From positions 1,054,001 through 1,118,000 of the forward strand of contig BQUP01000002.1 in the NCBI GenBank assembly GCA_022835595.1: DNA of 64,000 bases, given 5' to 3'. The position numbers and the translations under genes were made by a program. The notes under the pieces are model-generated. The model made no database searches. It was not told the DNA's origin and worked only from the letters and a program-made list of their open reading frames with translations. Of the stretch, positions 1 through 11,458 are shown piece after piece. Source of the DNA: Cystobasidium ongulense. Its lineage: Eukaryota; Basidiomycota; Cystobasidiomycetes; Cystobasidiales; Cystobasidiaceae. The first letter of the stretch is position 1; each line of letters starts with the position of its first letter.

Positions 1-1593
1 CGTCTCGAATAGACGAGGGTACGAACATAACTCTTGCGCTACACTCCACAAGCGTAGAGTGCCAATGGGCCCAACTTCAGCGGAAGCCGACGACATTTTA
101 GTAAAGACAGTAGGCGCGCCCAGTCAATCTGGTGGCTTTCCCGGCCTCTTCCCAGACAATCCCCCCTCGCAATGTCTTCTCACCTCGTTGACCTCAGAGT
201 CCGGGGCAAGCAAGTTATATCTTGTCCTGGCAACAGCCTGGGCGTCTCGCACGACAATCATTCTCGTGGATCTGGAAGATGGCTCAGTGCACGATGCGGG
301 ATCAAACGAAATAACTTCTTACAAGTTGCTGAGCACGGACAACAAATCAAGGGTGATCGCCATCAGGTCTTCGACCGTATCTGCACCCGAACTCGTGTTG
401 GGTACCTTTTCATCGTCTCCAGTCCCCAAGATATCCTGGACCAAGATTAAATCGTGGCAATATCGCTTCCAGGAAGACAAGCATTGTACGCATTCGTATC
501 AACCGTAGTATAGAAGACTACTGATACTTCCATTCATAGTCTCCGGCATCGACACCTTATACTCGACCGTAGTTCCACTACCAAACCAAAAGGCGGCCGA
601 GGCCATAGTGATTAGTGGCTTCTCACTTGACAAGATCGACAATCTTCCTGGACAGCTTCGCAGAGAGCGTATACCGGGCCTCAAAGCGAGCGGGACTTGT
701 CAATCGTCAAGCCTGCCTCCGCTCATTATATGCCCACATGGCGGCCCTAATAGCCAGTACTCTGCGGCTTGGAATATCGGAGCCAGTCTGGCTTGGTAAG
801 AATAGGCGTATCTCAATAAAATATACATGCATATTGATCGTGCATGTTCATGTAGGATCGCAGCCGGCTACACTGTCGCCATGATCAATTATCCGGGATC
901 TACGGGCTTCGGGCAAGATACAATCGAAGACCTTTCGAAAGATTGCGGAAATCTAGAAGTTCGCGCTTGCTTGCAGGTTAAAGATTACCTCATCAAGCTA
1001 GGTGTAGCTTCTGATGACAAGGGAAAGAGGTTGTACCTTGGGGGCTCGCATTCAGGCTTTATAGGAGCGCACATTAGTGTACGGTGGCCTGATGCATTCG
1101 ATGCTATCGATTTGCGGAATCCAGTTATCGACCTACCCAGCATGTTTGCTACTTCTGATATTCCTGATTGGTGAGACGTTCATCCTTACTACTCATTGCA
1201 TGGGTCTCTTACTAATTTGTTTACTATGGTATTTTGAATAGGACTCTCTCGCAACTCAACTTCAAGTACGACTACGACAATCCCCCGTCTTTCGTTCCAG
1301 AAGACTTCCATACGGAATTACGTACACGTAGTCCTAGCTACTATGCCGAGAAGCTGTTCAGTGAGAACGACCAGGCCTGCGTCACGCCGACGCAAGTCCA
1401 GTTGGGTGCCAATGATCTGCGGGTCCCCTCGAATCAGGGGAAAGCATGGTTCCATTGCCTCAAAGGCCATAAAGAAGATGTAAAGATGTTCTTCTTCCCT
1501 GACAACGGGCATCCACTTGAACAGATCTGGACTCAGCGGAAAAGCTTGACGGCACAATTAGAATTCCTTGTCAAACATAGTAGATTTGACTAA
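1..1593 (+). CDS. Acylaminoacyl-peptidase (S9 prolyl oligopeptidase family), 5'-truncated
   Basis: Exons <1..485, 540..795, 856..1170, 1242..1593; the 5' part lies outside the window, and the frame is open from base 2. Enzymes of this family remove N-acylated residues from short peptides in the cytosol. Visible are the end of the beta-propeller and the alpha/beta-hydrolase domain: PHGGPNSQY, the INYPGSTGFGQD loop, the nucleophile elbow GGSHSGF, the acid region GANDLRVP and the catalytic His in NGHPL. RNPVIDLPSM..DIPDW is diagnostic for acylaminoacyl-peptidase over other S9 enzymes. Three introns of 54, 60 and 71 nt restore one frame across an apparent stop near 506. The second residue after the nucleophile Ser is Ser where Gly is usual. 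Family is firm; substrate is inferred. Confidence 0.88.
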
Positions 1594-1845
1594 TCTGGGA
1601 AAAAGGGACCCATGAGAACACCGTACGGCGCGTGTGGGGTCTCCTAATGTACGTCCGAGTGCGGGAGAGAGTCTTTCAGTGAAACCGACCACGCAGATTG
1701 TGACAATGACAGCGGACTATACTGAAGAATGCATGTCTTCCATTGTGTTAGCAGTAGTTACAGTCATGTGATGCGAAATGTCGATATAGGTGTGGAAGAA
1801 ATTCTTCTGCCCTGTCTGAGACCGGTATTGCCTGGCTGAGCAGCT

Positions 1846-2923
1846 TTATTGTCCATTCACTGGCGATCCGCTCTGCTTCCATGCAGCCTCGATCAACATT
1901 GCTACTTGCTCGACGCCTTGCCCCTGTCTAACCGAGGTGAAAATCGTTGGTCCAGAGTCTCGCATCTTGGCCGCATCTCGAGACATGACTGATAAGTCTG
2001 CTCCAACGTGCGGTGCGAGGTCGATCTGTGATTAAAGTTTGTTAGCCCGCCCTGTCAGTAAAGGCTATAGTTGAATCTAACCTTGTTGATGACCAGTAAA
2101 TCACTTTGTGAGATACCTGGACCGCCTTTACGAGGAACTCTGAAGATGAAGCATAATTAGCATGACGGCTTCGGGACCCTTTCGCTGTTGACTCACTTGT
2201 CACCTCCTGCTACATCAATCTTTGTGCCTCCAAAACATCAGCTACTAGGTACCCTTGGTGAAGAACATCTCAACTGCTTACAACCTGTCAAAGGAAAAGA
2301 TGTTAGCTATGATTGACGGAAGCACAGTGGCGTTGTATATGCGCGTACATAGATGATATAGTCTGCCAATTCACGTGAATAATTGGCAGCGAGATTATCG
2401 CCTCCGCTCTCCACAAAGAGCATTTCGCAGTTATAGTCTGCTTGGAGCTCTTCCAATGCACCGAGATTGGCGGAGATGTCTTCCCGGATAGCGGCATGAG
2501 GGCATCCTCCTGTCAAAGTTCGAAATTGTTCAGACGGACCCATCGAGCACTCCTAGTGATCTTGCACGCACCAGTCTCAATGGATCGTATACGGTCCTTA
2601 TCTGCTAATGCTTCGTTACGAATAAGGAACTCTTGATCTTCTCGGGTAAAGATATCGTTCGTGACGACTCCCAGGTTGACTCTGTCTCGGAAGTGCCGAC
2701 ACAGCGCTAGAAGCAGAGCACTCTTTCCACTTCCTACAGGTCCGCCTATGCCAACAGTGAACGCTCTTTCCTTCCAATTTCGGTTCTCGTAGCTTGGCAT
2801 GTCCCGCATTGTGAACTTGCCAGGATGCTCCATGATCTCGTGGGTATGCCCATGCTCGTTGGCGGAGCTGTGATCGTGACCGTGGCTATGTGACGCCTCG
2901 TCGTGCGAGTGTGAGTGTGCCAT
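1846..2923 (-). CDS. Urease accessory GTPase UreG
   Basis: Six exons on the minus strand: 2572..2923, 2349..2509, 2282..2284, 2197..2219, 2082..2139, 1846..2025; 258 aa. UreG hydrolyses GTP while delivering nickel to apo-urease together with UreD and UreF. The N-terminus is a His-rich metal-binding stretch (residues 3-30), followed by the P-loop GGPVGSGKS, the switch region TREDQEFL, the nickel-site motif [19 protein letters not shown] and the guanine-specificity motif NKIDLAP. The third coding exon is predicted to be only three bases (GTT, Val), flanked by introns of 64 and 62 nt; without it the strictly conserved Val of YVIDVA is lost. Total exon length is an exact multiple of three. HGATAR sites lie just upstream. 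Confidence 0.92.
2282..2284 (-). other. Predicted 3-nt microexon (GTT, Val) in the UreG gene
   Basis: On the minus strand the preceding intron (2285..2348) starts GTACGC, has a GCTAAC branch site and ends TTTGACAG. The bases GTT follow, and then a second intron (2220..2281) starts GTAAGC, has an AGCTGAT branch-like site and ends CACAAAG. Joining TAT|GTT|ATT gives the YVID sequence conserved in UreG proteins. A single 129-nt intron would also keep frame but would drop this Val and be about twice the length of this gene's other introns. Confidence 0.72.
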
Positions 2924-2959
2924 CGTGATGGTGTTGAAGAAGCAGAGGAAGCAGACGGA

Positions 2960-3040
2960 TGGAGAGATAAGAGCCCTTAAAACCCAATCGAGGTTTGACG
3001 CGGCGAGTCCAGTCTGCTGCCAGGCCTTGATAGCGGTCAG
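2960..3040 (-). promoter_or_regulatory. Putative GATA-factor sites upstream of UreG
   Basis: AGATAAG at 2965-2971 and TGATAG at 3029-3034 match the HGATAR consensus of fungal nitrogen-regulatory GATA factors and lie 40-110 bp upstream of the UreG start codon. The role is inferred from position and from the nitrogen-scavenging function of urease; short motifs like this also occur by chance. Confidence 0.3.
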
Positions 3041-3162
3041 ACAGGCTGGTATATATGTGTAAGATTACTGTCCAAAATCGCATTGTGCAAGCCTAGGATA
3101 CAGCTCTTAAAGTATGGAAGACAACTCTACTACCGTACCTCGAAAACACGTGATTTTTACAA

Positions 3163-4025
3163 CTAGTTCTCGTTGTTATGCTGCTGTCTCCTCTCACTCT
3201 GCCTCCCTCGCATCATAAAGGTCTCTGTCCAGCCTCCCTGAGGATCTTCCGGATAGCAAACATCCGCGCCTATCACCTGAAAGCCGGCTTTCTTGTAAAC
3301 GGGTGCACCTTTGGGGCTCGCGCTGAGGTAGCATACCCTGTCATCTCCATCTGCCTTGTCCGTACCCCATCTGAGTAGGCGCTTAGCTATGCCTCTACCA
3401 GTGAACGAAGGATGTACGCCTAGGAGGCTCAATTGCCAATACCCTCGCTTTCGGCTTTGTCCTGTAATGTACTGGCTCTCGAGCGCATCCGTGTGTTTCG
3501 CCCACATTCGCTGTCTCTGTAATACAGCTACGCCCAGACTCGGCAGAAGCCAGTGACATTTCGCCTTGAATAGGAGATTGACGAATGTATCATAGGCGCT
3601 GACAGCCCAAGATAGTACACGGTACTTCACCGACAAATGGCGTCTGTATCGTTCGGCGTTAGAAGTAGTGGGAGCCAGCCAGACCGCAAAACCGGCGGGT
3701 TTGCGGGTGCTTGAATCAATCGCTAGTAGTACATATGCCCCAGGGTTGAGGAAATATCGACAGATAGTTCGCTGTGACTGTTTCAATCCCTGTTGCAATA
3801 TAGACTGTTGCGTCTTCTGGTCCACAGCGCGACGCTTAGGCGTATAGATCTACTAGTCCACCCGTTAGTAGAATAAACATTCCCCACTCGCAAGAGTCTT
3901 TCACCTACCCATTGCCAATACTCATCGTTTTCGAAAGCTTCGGCAAAAACGGAACCACCTATTCGAGCTTCTTCCAGATTTTTTGCAACTTGGATCTCAA
4001 CGGCATGATTAGATGCAGATGCCAT
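3163..4025 (-). CDS. GNAT-family N-acetyltransferase
   Basis: Two exons, 3909..4025 and 3163..3849, with a 59-nt intron containing a TACTAAC branch site; 267 aa. The C-terminal half has the acetyl-CoA site: SLLGVHPSFTGRGIAKRLL matches the V..xxQ/RxxGxG/A motif A, and SASPKGAPVYKKAGF matches motif B. The central part (PAGFAVWL) is a typical beta-strand 4. This resembles the large group of fungal GNAT proteins of unknown acceptor; a small-molecule acceptor is as likely as a protein one. No targeting signal is evident. Confidence 0.87.
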
Positions 4026-4432
4026 TGCAATATATTGGCAGTAGCTTGATGTAATATAATTGCTCTTATTTTGTCATACCACTGGCACAGATGGTCTCTA
4101 AGGCGAACGAAGATGGAACAGTACAAAACCGGGGCCGTGCGGCGCGCTTGAAGGTAAAGAATCGCAAACATGGGTGGCAAAATCAAGCTAGCCAGTACGA
4201 AACCAGTGCTCCCGTCATTGCGATAGTAAGACATTGATTGCTGCGAAACTAGTCCCTGGGGATGGGTATAAGAGTGGATGGCGTGTATGAAATCCATAGG
4301 AATAGAACTAGTTTATTGACAGTCAAGCATCATGTTGACAAGAAACAGTCACGACATACGACACAAAAAAACAGTCACGATGTGTCAGTGAGTCCAGTTA
4401 CCATAATATGGAAGATGAACACAGGAACTGGC
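4026..4432. other. Intergenic region, nothing recognised
   Basis: This 407-bp stretch lies between the GNAT start codon and the 3' end of the next minus-strand gene. It should hold the GNAT promoter and the 3' UTR of the oxidoreductase. Short open frames here lack homology-like features. Confidence 0.5.
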
Positions 4433-5915
4433 TTAGTAGCCCAGCATAGCTCTGGTCTTAGCCACGAAGAGCTCTTTCCCTTTAACCATTCTGGCGAACC
4501 ACGCGCCGGGATACCAAGTGCCTACGACAGGGAAGGTCTGCACGGATGTACAATGGTCAGATACTACACGGTAGTTCCAGTCGACCGAGTAAAAACTTAC
4601 CAGTTGACCCATACCCTTGGTTGAGCCAAGGACAACTACAATCATCTCTGGTCCACCTTTGTATGACTATTGAGTCGATGCATCAGCAAAGGCTTTCGGA
4701 TGGAATCATGGGAAGCGGAACCGGCTTACGCTCAATGACTTTCCGTCGATACTAGCTATAACATTCTTGGCAGCAATAGCCGCATGATTCGGTGCTTTCA
4801 TAGCTTGTTTCTGTTCAGGCAGATCCGCCAGGTCTCCAATAACGAAAATGTTCTTGTATCCTGGTACTTGCAGTGTAGGTTCTACCTTTACTCCATTGCG
4901 AGAGATGAGGTTTGGGGCGAGTTTCTCGAAGACATATGCGTTCACTTTGCCTCCGGTTGACTGAATGACGAGGTCTACATCATACAACGTCTTTCCTTTC
5001 TTCGTTGTGATTATTTGAGGTGACTCCATGAAGTCATGACTACCTTCAATTGAATCATCAAGAATGAACTGGATGCCCATCTCCTCGGCTTGTTTTTGGA
5101 GTGGTCTACGCAGCTTTTCCGTATACGCGTCGTTTAGTACCATCGGCTTATTGTGTATAAGTGTAATTTTCTTTCCGCTTGAAGGAGGATACGCTTCGGC
5201 TATTTCACCTGCAATCTCTAAACCGACTGCTCCACCCCCGACGATGAGAATGTTCTTTGCGCTAGCTACTCGCTCTCTGTATGCTTTCATGCGCGAGATA
5301 GCCTCTGAACGTGCTTGAGGAACGCTGGGCAGGTCTATCGATGTTAGGGTCAAACTTACAAGATATAGGTCTAACTGCATGCTTACTCAATGGGTTTGGT
5401 CCATTCTTGCCCAGTAGCAACAATGCAGTACGCAAAGGGAATTTCTGAACCATCTTCTAAGATTACTCGATCTGAACGGATTTCACTCGCTTTCTTGGTA
5501 ATGATACGTGCGATGTCCTTGTCCTTGAAGAGCCTATCGTACGGCACCGCGATCTGCTCAGCAACTTCCGCGCTTGCAACGTTGCTGTATGTCAACAAGG
5601 AGGGGAGCATGGCACGTGCAGATTTAAATTTAATCGATTAGCATCATGCAAGCGCGTTCTTACAGCCATAACGAGCAAGGCTCACGCTCTAAGGCCGGCA
5701 ATAAGGTGATAGAAGTATTCTTTGCCCGTAACCAGGACGATCTCGAAGCCCGGCTTAGCTTTCAGCGATGCCTCGAGGGCAGTTGCAGCAGCTGTTGCCG
5801 CCACTGGAGATATATACTTGGGTTAGCAAAGAATTGCATTGTGACACAGACAGAAATGACGAGACTACCTACCTCCGCCGCCTACGATGACGATTGTCTG
5901 CTTTTGGGCGCTCAT
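4433..5915 (-). CDS. AIF/FSP1 (AMID)-type FAD-dependent NAD(P)H oxidoreductase
   Basis: Six exons: 5873..5915, 5686..5803, 5387..5584, 4730..5324, 4601..4666, 4433..4537; 374 aa, the usual length for the AIF-like AMID/FSP1 group. FAD-binding motif IVIVGGG is at the N-terminus, ATGQEW in the middle, the NAD(P)H-binding motif IVGGGAVGLEIAGEI near residue 140, and the second FAD motif IGDLAD near residue 270. The C-terminus has GGPEMIVV and MVKGKELFV, typical of the family. No mitochondrial presequence is obvious. The intron ending at 5325 needs the second AG (CCCAG) rather than an earlier TAG to keep frame. Family members reduce quinones; the substrate here is inferred. Confidence 0.87.
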
Positions 5916-6622
5916 GTCGGTAGTGGATAGAGGCAGGATGATCGACTGCTACCTGTCTCAGATGATATGCAATTGGTGGTGAGCACTGAATAGGGAGGCT
6001 TATGATGGTAGGCGAGTGTAGTAGAGATGGATAACAAGTAGGAGAAGCAAAAGGTGGAAGCCAGTGCTTTTATAGCAGGCCGGATGGCTGAGCTTCCTCA
6101 AGATAAGCAGACCTCGCTGATGATCACCGAGATATGACCGAAGCTGACAGTCTCGACTGGCTTAGTCAGTCAGTAAGCTGCCTTCGGGCCTGCAAAGGTG
6201 AGTGTGTCACTGTTGCGTGCTTTGGAGCGTGGGAACGGAGGTACTTGTTTAGGAAAAGCCTTAGCGGCTGTACTTGTGGGTTGCATCGCATAAGTGTGGA
6301 GCTGGAAGCTAGCCAGCCTGCATTGAGCAGGTGAGGTGGCGCCGAAAGGTGTCCTAGACACTCGGGCGACATCTTCTGTCAGGGTGTAAGATAGAGATCC
6401 GGATCACCTGAGTGCTATAGAGCTGAGTGGACTGCCTCATACTTGCATGCCATGGACCTGAACGTCATGTAGCCATAATGTGTAGTATAGAATCTGTGCT
6501 ACAGATGATCGGTCGTTCTCAGGCTGCAGCAGGATTGTTGGAGCGCGTTGGTGGAAGCCACGGCTGCAGCAGCAGACCTGCGAGATCATGCACAGCACTC
6601 GGATACTCTCAGCAAGACCCCA
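5916..6622. promoter_or_regulatory. Divergent promoter region between oxidoreductase and glycosyltransferase-like genes
   Basis: About 0.7 kb lies between two start codons pointing away from each other. Open frames here are short and on both strands, with no convincing splice-joined protein. I see no clear repeat or RNA gene; it is best read as two promoters plus 5' leaders. Confidence 0.45.
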
Positions 6623-8858
6623 ATGACCCTCCACCAGCGAACGACGTCCAACTCTGTGCGCATCTCGATACCGGGCAGTGCTTCTGAGCGGTCAGCTCTG
6701 GGAGGGCGTGATCGCCTGCAGCACCATGGACGGCCCACCAGCACCAGCTACTCGCAGTACGAGCGCAAGTCTGCAGCGGCATGGCAACCTGCAGACCTTC
6801 CTGCTGGTGCCTCGTCGGGTTCCACTCGGTCTCGCGGCGGGATGTTCTCAGTCCGTCTGACGCGCCGTCAACTTGCGATGATTCTCGGTTCGCTGCTGGT
6901 GGTCATAGTGCTGCTGCGACAAGCAAGAGACGCGTCTTCTCATAGCAAAACTTATCCTAGCACTTCACAGAACAGGAAATCAGGCAGCAAGAACAAAAAA
7001 GGACCGTTCACACCTGACGGTATTCCTATAGTCGACCGTGGCGTCGTATTCGACCGGATACACCGGATTGAGGCAGAGAATGCATTCGAAGACGAAGATG
7101 AAGACGAGGCTCGTTCTGCTGGTCGTCTACCTGTCAAATATAATCCCGCTTCGCCGGCTGTACATCAGATCCCAGATGGAAAGCCTCGGAATCGACCTAA
7201 GATTACCGAGCAGGATTTGGAAGCATATAGACAGGCCAACTTACAAGATACATCCAAGCTGGACCAAGACTTCTGTCCAAACCAACCAGTAGGATGCAAA
7301 TTCCTTCTTCCGGCCTGGCTGGGCGAGCAAGAAACAAAAGCTCAAATGCATCTATATCAACTTGGTCTCGTGTCCATAGCCCTGAACCGCACACTAGTCT
7401 TACCGAATGTATCAAAATCAAGGATGATGACTTGCGCATCTCAGCCTTTCAATTTCTACTATGACTCAAAGTCTCTCGAACAGCTTGGTATCCCGACAAT
7501 CTCATTTCAGCGTTTCTCAGAATGGTCAAGCCAAAGACGTGAACTGCCAAGTTCGCAAATAGTAGCCGTTGTATCACCTTCAGACAACTGGTCTGCAGGT
7601 GCTCTAGAGGTGGATCCTACTATCGAACCTTCGTCTATTCCGCACTTGCCAACGAGGAAACTCTGCATAGAACCTCCTAAAGCATATCTCAACTTCACCT
7701 CATACTCTCCAGTCACAATATACCCACCCTCAAATTGGCACAAACAAGTTGAAACACGGTATCACTTCGGAGAACCTCTCATCAATACCTTGTCAAGCTT
7801 TACTGCATTGAAAAAGTCCTTCCGTACAGACGACACCAGAGGTCGTTTGATGAGATGGTTCAGCAAGTCGCCTTCTCAACCTGATATGCCACCATATCCT
7901 GATGTCCTGGTGTTCAATTACGAGCTTCGCTATCCTATCCTACATTACGAACAACTGCAGAACATGCTTTCACACTCGAGGCAGGCTGTCAATCACCCTA
8001 GTATAACGGATCTACAGGATTTCCGACATTTCCCTTATTCGCCTATTTGGACAGATCTAGCTATGCAAGTCGTAGCTAATATATCGCCTTTCATCGCTAT
8101 ACATTGGCGGCAAGAGACACTTCCATCCGAAATCATCGGACCATGCGGCATAGCCCTCATTGATGAGCTGGAGCATCTTCTGCTCACCAAGACGAACTAC
8201 GAACAGATCAAGACTGTCTACTTGGCTACTGATTATCCCATCGAAGATTTAGAGAACGGGTGGGATGGTGCGGTTGCTCATTCTGGTACCTTCGGCAAGC
8301 TTCTGACAGAAGAACATCATTCAGCAATGCGAGATTTCCTTATTCAATTTAAAAAACGTTTGACCGACCCATTAGATATTCGTTTAACTACATTTGCAAA
8401 AGAGCAAGCTGGACTTGAATTATCTCCGGAATTGATAAAAGCAATATCACCTTCTTCATCGGACAACGCTCTTACTTCAATAAACGATAGAAACGGTAGG
8501 CCGAGAAAGAAGAATGTACAAGTCGAGATTCCAACCTCTGGTCTTGATCTTGCCGAATTAGATATCGGCTTATTCGGAATCATAGACAAAACAGTAGCTA
8601 TGCATGCCGAAGTCTTTCTAACGGGGTTGCCTTGGTCCAGCGCAAAGGAAGTGCAGGCAAAAGCTTGCGCCAAGGAAAGCAGCTTTACGAAACAGATCAG
8701 CGAGGCTAGAAGGTTAGCGAGGAGTAAGACTTCACTCGGCCAGGACGACGAGACTGCCAGAAGACTATGGAGTGAGTCCGTCCCGTCGGCAACCAGTCTA
8801 CCGTCACTAAGTCGCTTCAATTCTTGCAGACGACGTTGACTACTGGTCAAGGGGGTAG
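6623..8858 (+). CDS. Type II membrane glycosyltransferase-like protein
   Basis: Exons 6623..8771 and 8830..8858; 725 aa. The frame is open upstream to 6548 but the first ATG is at 6623. A Ser/Arg-rich cytosolic tail is followed by one signal anchor (residues 80-100, QLAMILGSLLVVIVLL), a low-complexity stem, then a lumenal domain beginning CPNQPVGCKFLLPAWLGEQE. ALNRTLVLPNV and AIHWRQE recall fucosyltransferase-like GT-B folds (the N-terminal substrate loop and the H-x-R motif), so a Golgi O-fucosyltransferase-like enzyme is a reasonable guess but not proven. The 58-nt last intron (GTGAGT, CACTAAG, TTGCAG) replaces a ragged end by NDVDYWSRG. Confidence 0.75.
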
Positions 8859-9415
8859 GATCGGTGTGTTAACATGTATCTCATGTTGTTGTGCTCAACA
8901 AGGATTAGCTCTAGTGCTGCAGTAATGAATGTATTGTCGAAGACAGATTGTCTCGTATGGCAGCAGGTAACGAATCGTGGGCAAGCAAGTACGGCAGCGA
9001 GGGAGGCCAAAGTGTCGCCTATATCGAACCTCTTCACAGCGCTGAGCTTACCGTCAGCGGCATGTCTCTTTCGTAGCGCAACCCGGAATCGAAGTGTCCG
9101 GAGAAATCGCAAGTCAGGGTGTGTGCGACCACCGAGTATGCTGTTTATGGTAAAATCGGATTGCATGCCAACGTCGAAGAGGAGTACAAAAAGTAATGCA
9201 TGCACAATCCTTCGAGCCAGTATGCGAAGTTGAGGAAACAGCGAGGTAGTCCTTGTCGTTTGCGTGAGAGCATCCAACAAATTCAATAATCTTGCTACGC
9301 TCGTTGCACCTTTGCCGAACCCCTCCACTCTTCTCTCCTGTTTCTAACGCATACTTGTTGCAAGAGATCGAAATGTTGAAGCTTTGAGGACTTTCGTTTT
9401 GGATTCGAAGTGGAT
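8859..9415. other. Intergenic region between convergent genes, nothing recognised
   Basis: This 557-bp stretch between the 3' ends of the glycosyltransferase-like gene and eS10 contains a 162-codon minus-strand frame without an ATG and with unlikely composition. I read it as 3' UTRs and spacer. Confidence 0.5.
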
Positions 9416-10082
9416 TTACGAAGCTGGAGCACCGGCACCACGGCCGACACCTGAGAATCGAGGTCTGTAATCTGATCCAGCACCTTCCTTCTTGTCATCG
9501 AATCTGCGTCTGTATTCACCACCGGCGGCACCTTCTCCTCGGGGTGCGCGGTAAGCACCACCTTCACCACCCTCTCGTCGGGCACCTGTGCCAGCGGCGG
9601 CACCTGGTCGTGTTGCGCGTGTGACCTTCTTGTGTGTGGCAGGGACGATCTCGGAAGGGACGTGTAGGCTGTGGAGAAATACCGAATGGCAATGTCAGAT
9701 CCTGTGCTATCCGTACTGCCGTTGCCCATTGATGTATCCCACTCACTATTCCCTCAAGTACTCGACACCCTCGTTGGTCAGGGTGTAGTAGTACCATCCC
9801 CAGCTGTACTGGGTCTTGACGAATCCTCTTGAGGTCAAAGATTGGCAGACCTTGATGACATGTAGGTTGCGGACGTCGAGTTCGCCGTGCTTGGGTAGGT
9901 TGTAGTCTTTCTCGGCGACAAGTACACCCTCTGTATGCGGCAAGGACAGGATAATTCACAGGATCAGCGGTCTATTCTCCCTATCCCAATGCTCCCCACT
10001 AGCTGCGCTGCAGTACGATCCACCACACACCCTTGAAGAGAGCCTCGAAGATGAGCTTCCACTCGGACTTGGGAATTAGCAT
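9416..10082 (-). CDS. RPS10: 40S ribosomal protein eS10
   Basis: Three exons: 10031..10082, 9747..9930, 9416..9668; 162 aa. Start MLIPKSE and the winged-helix core [53 protein letters not shown] and [11 protein letters not shown] are characteristic of eS10. The C-terminus is a Gly/Arg/Ala-rich tail, as in other eukaryotes. It sits in the small-subunit beak. The first intron is 100 nt, longer than most here, which is common for fungal ribosomal protein genes. Confidence 0.96.
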
Positions 10083-10662
10083 GTTGAAGGGTTGAAGATG
10101 GGTTGAGCTGGCGAGCGGCGTATAGTCTGTCGAGCCCAACACAGCGCGGTCAGCCTGGTGCGCCGCACCGCAGTCCGTCTCGAATGGTCCACCCACGCTA
10201 CTCGTCGAGGCTTGAAGGTGGTCGATGCTGATTGTCGTCGGAGAGTCGCGAAGCTGGCCTCTGTCTGTCGTCGAGGTGCTCGATGGATTGCAATTCTCGA
10301 TCACCCAATGGCTCAGGCGGGCGGAAGGTCTGGATGGGTGGGGGAGATGACAATTGCAGCAGGAGCGAGCAGAAGCAGCTTGTAGCAATACGCTTGCATT
10401 CTACATATGCCTCCCGCTTGCCCCACTATTTAATCTATTTTATTGCAGGTTCTACATATTTCCTTCCATTCTTGGGCCCTGCGTTGTCAGCCAGGGAAGG
10501 CTCAGCTTGGGCAGCTCGGAGGTGATCGACTGTAGGGCAGGCCAGTATTGAGCCACCGGGACTTGAACTTTGGCAAGTTGGGACCTCGACTTCAATAATG
10601 ACGCGTTGGATTGCGGCTTGATTTCCTGTCAATCTTCACGCGACTTTGAATCTGTACACACG
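10083..10662. promoter_or_regulatory. Divergent promoter region, eS10 / small membrane protein
   Basis: About 0.58 kb lies between two diverging start codons. It carries a T-rich stretch near 10420-10460. A tRNA-like T-arm string near 10560 on the minus strand has no pairing stem and was dismissed. No coding sequence is supported. Confidence 0.4.
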
Positions 10663-11458
10663 ATGGCAGCGACCTGGGGAGACATAATCGGGTGTATGTG
10701 CAATGGACACGGCAGCGCAGACGGACAGTCCCCAGCTCTGACTGACTAGCATTGCATTGTCGCATCGACTGCCTGCTAGTCATCATCGTCTCGACCCTGT
10801 TCTTTGGCGGGATAGCTGCGTTTGTCTATGTGACTGAGTCGGCCAAGATGGCTGCTGCGTGCGTTTTATACAATATACACGCTGCTGCAAGTGACACTGC
10901 GCCTGTTCTGATCAATGCCTCACTCTCCACCTTGATGCAGCGAGAAAGACTCGGAGCTCCGCGCAAGAGGCGTCACCGTGACCTCGTCGGGCGTGGCAAT
11001 CAAGCTGGACAAAGCTGCACCGACAAGGGGTACGCTGTGTCTCCATCGCATTCGTGGGTACATTACTAATGAAGCTATGCCACTCCCTCAGAGGAAGTCA
11101 TCGAAAAGCAATCCAGGTATGTTCTTTATAGATTACCTAATCTGCCAATCTTCTATACCCCCATTGCTGTATCAGAAGACTGATAGCACACGCCCATACT
11201 GCCCTTACAGAGCCTTCTTGAAGGGAGGAGAGAAGTTGGCAAGACCAGGTGTCATATCCGCAGGGAAACAATCAGCATTTAGAGAAGACAGGCAGGAGAT
11301 TCCCAGTGCTTTTGGCGACGAAGATCCATTCAGCGAGGGGGCAAAAGCAAGGTAAGCGTATCAAGATCGGCAACATAAATATGTATCTCATCAGCTTATA
11401 TCAACAACGCAACATCGCTTCGTCTCCCCTCTTTAGACGCCTCCGCAGTAAGACCTAA
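10663..11458 (+). CDS. Small single-pass membrane protein of unknown function
   Basis: Six short exons: 10663..10693, 10750..10858, 10941..11029, 11092..11116, 11211..11351, 11437..11458; 138 aa. Phase is kept only if the first donor is GTATGT at 10694. One transmembrane segment (LLVIIVSTLFFGGIAAFVYV, residues 19-38) is followed by a charged helix and the segment ELRARGVTVTSSGVAIKLDK, which looks like a conserved amphipathic region. The C-terminus is basic (RRLRSK). The N-in/C-in topology is undetermined. I recognise the general look of conserved fungal small membrane proteins but cannot name the family. Confidence 0.7.

Noticed and set aside
5335-5386. 52-nt intron ending at TAG in the oxidoreductase gene
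   Set aside because: It shifts the frame; the next AG (CCCAG at 5325) restores it and gives a 62-nt intron.
8840-9328. 162-codon minus-strand open frame
   Set aside because: It starts at GTG, lies between two convergent genes and shows no domain-like pattern or splice partner.
10500-10600. tRNA-like string (GTTCAAGTCC) on the minus strand
   Set aside because: The flanking bases do not pair into a T-stem and no acceptor or anticodon arm can be drawn.
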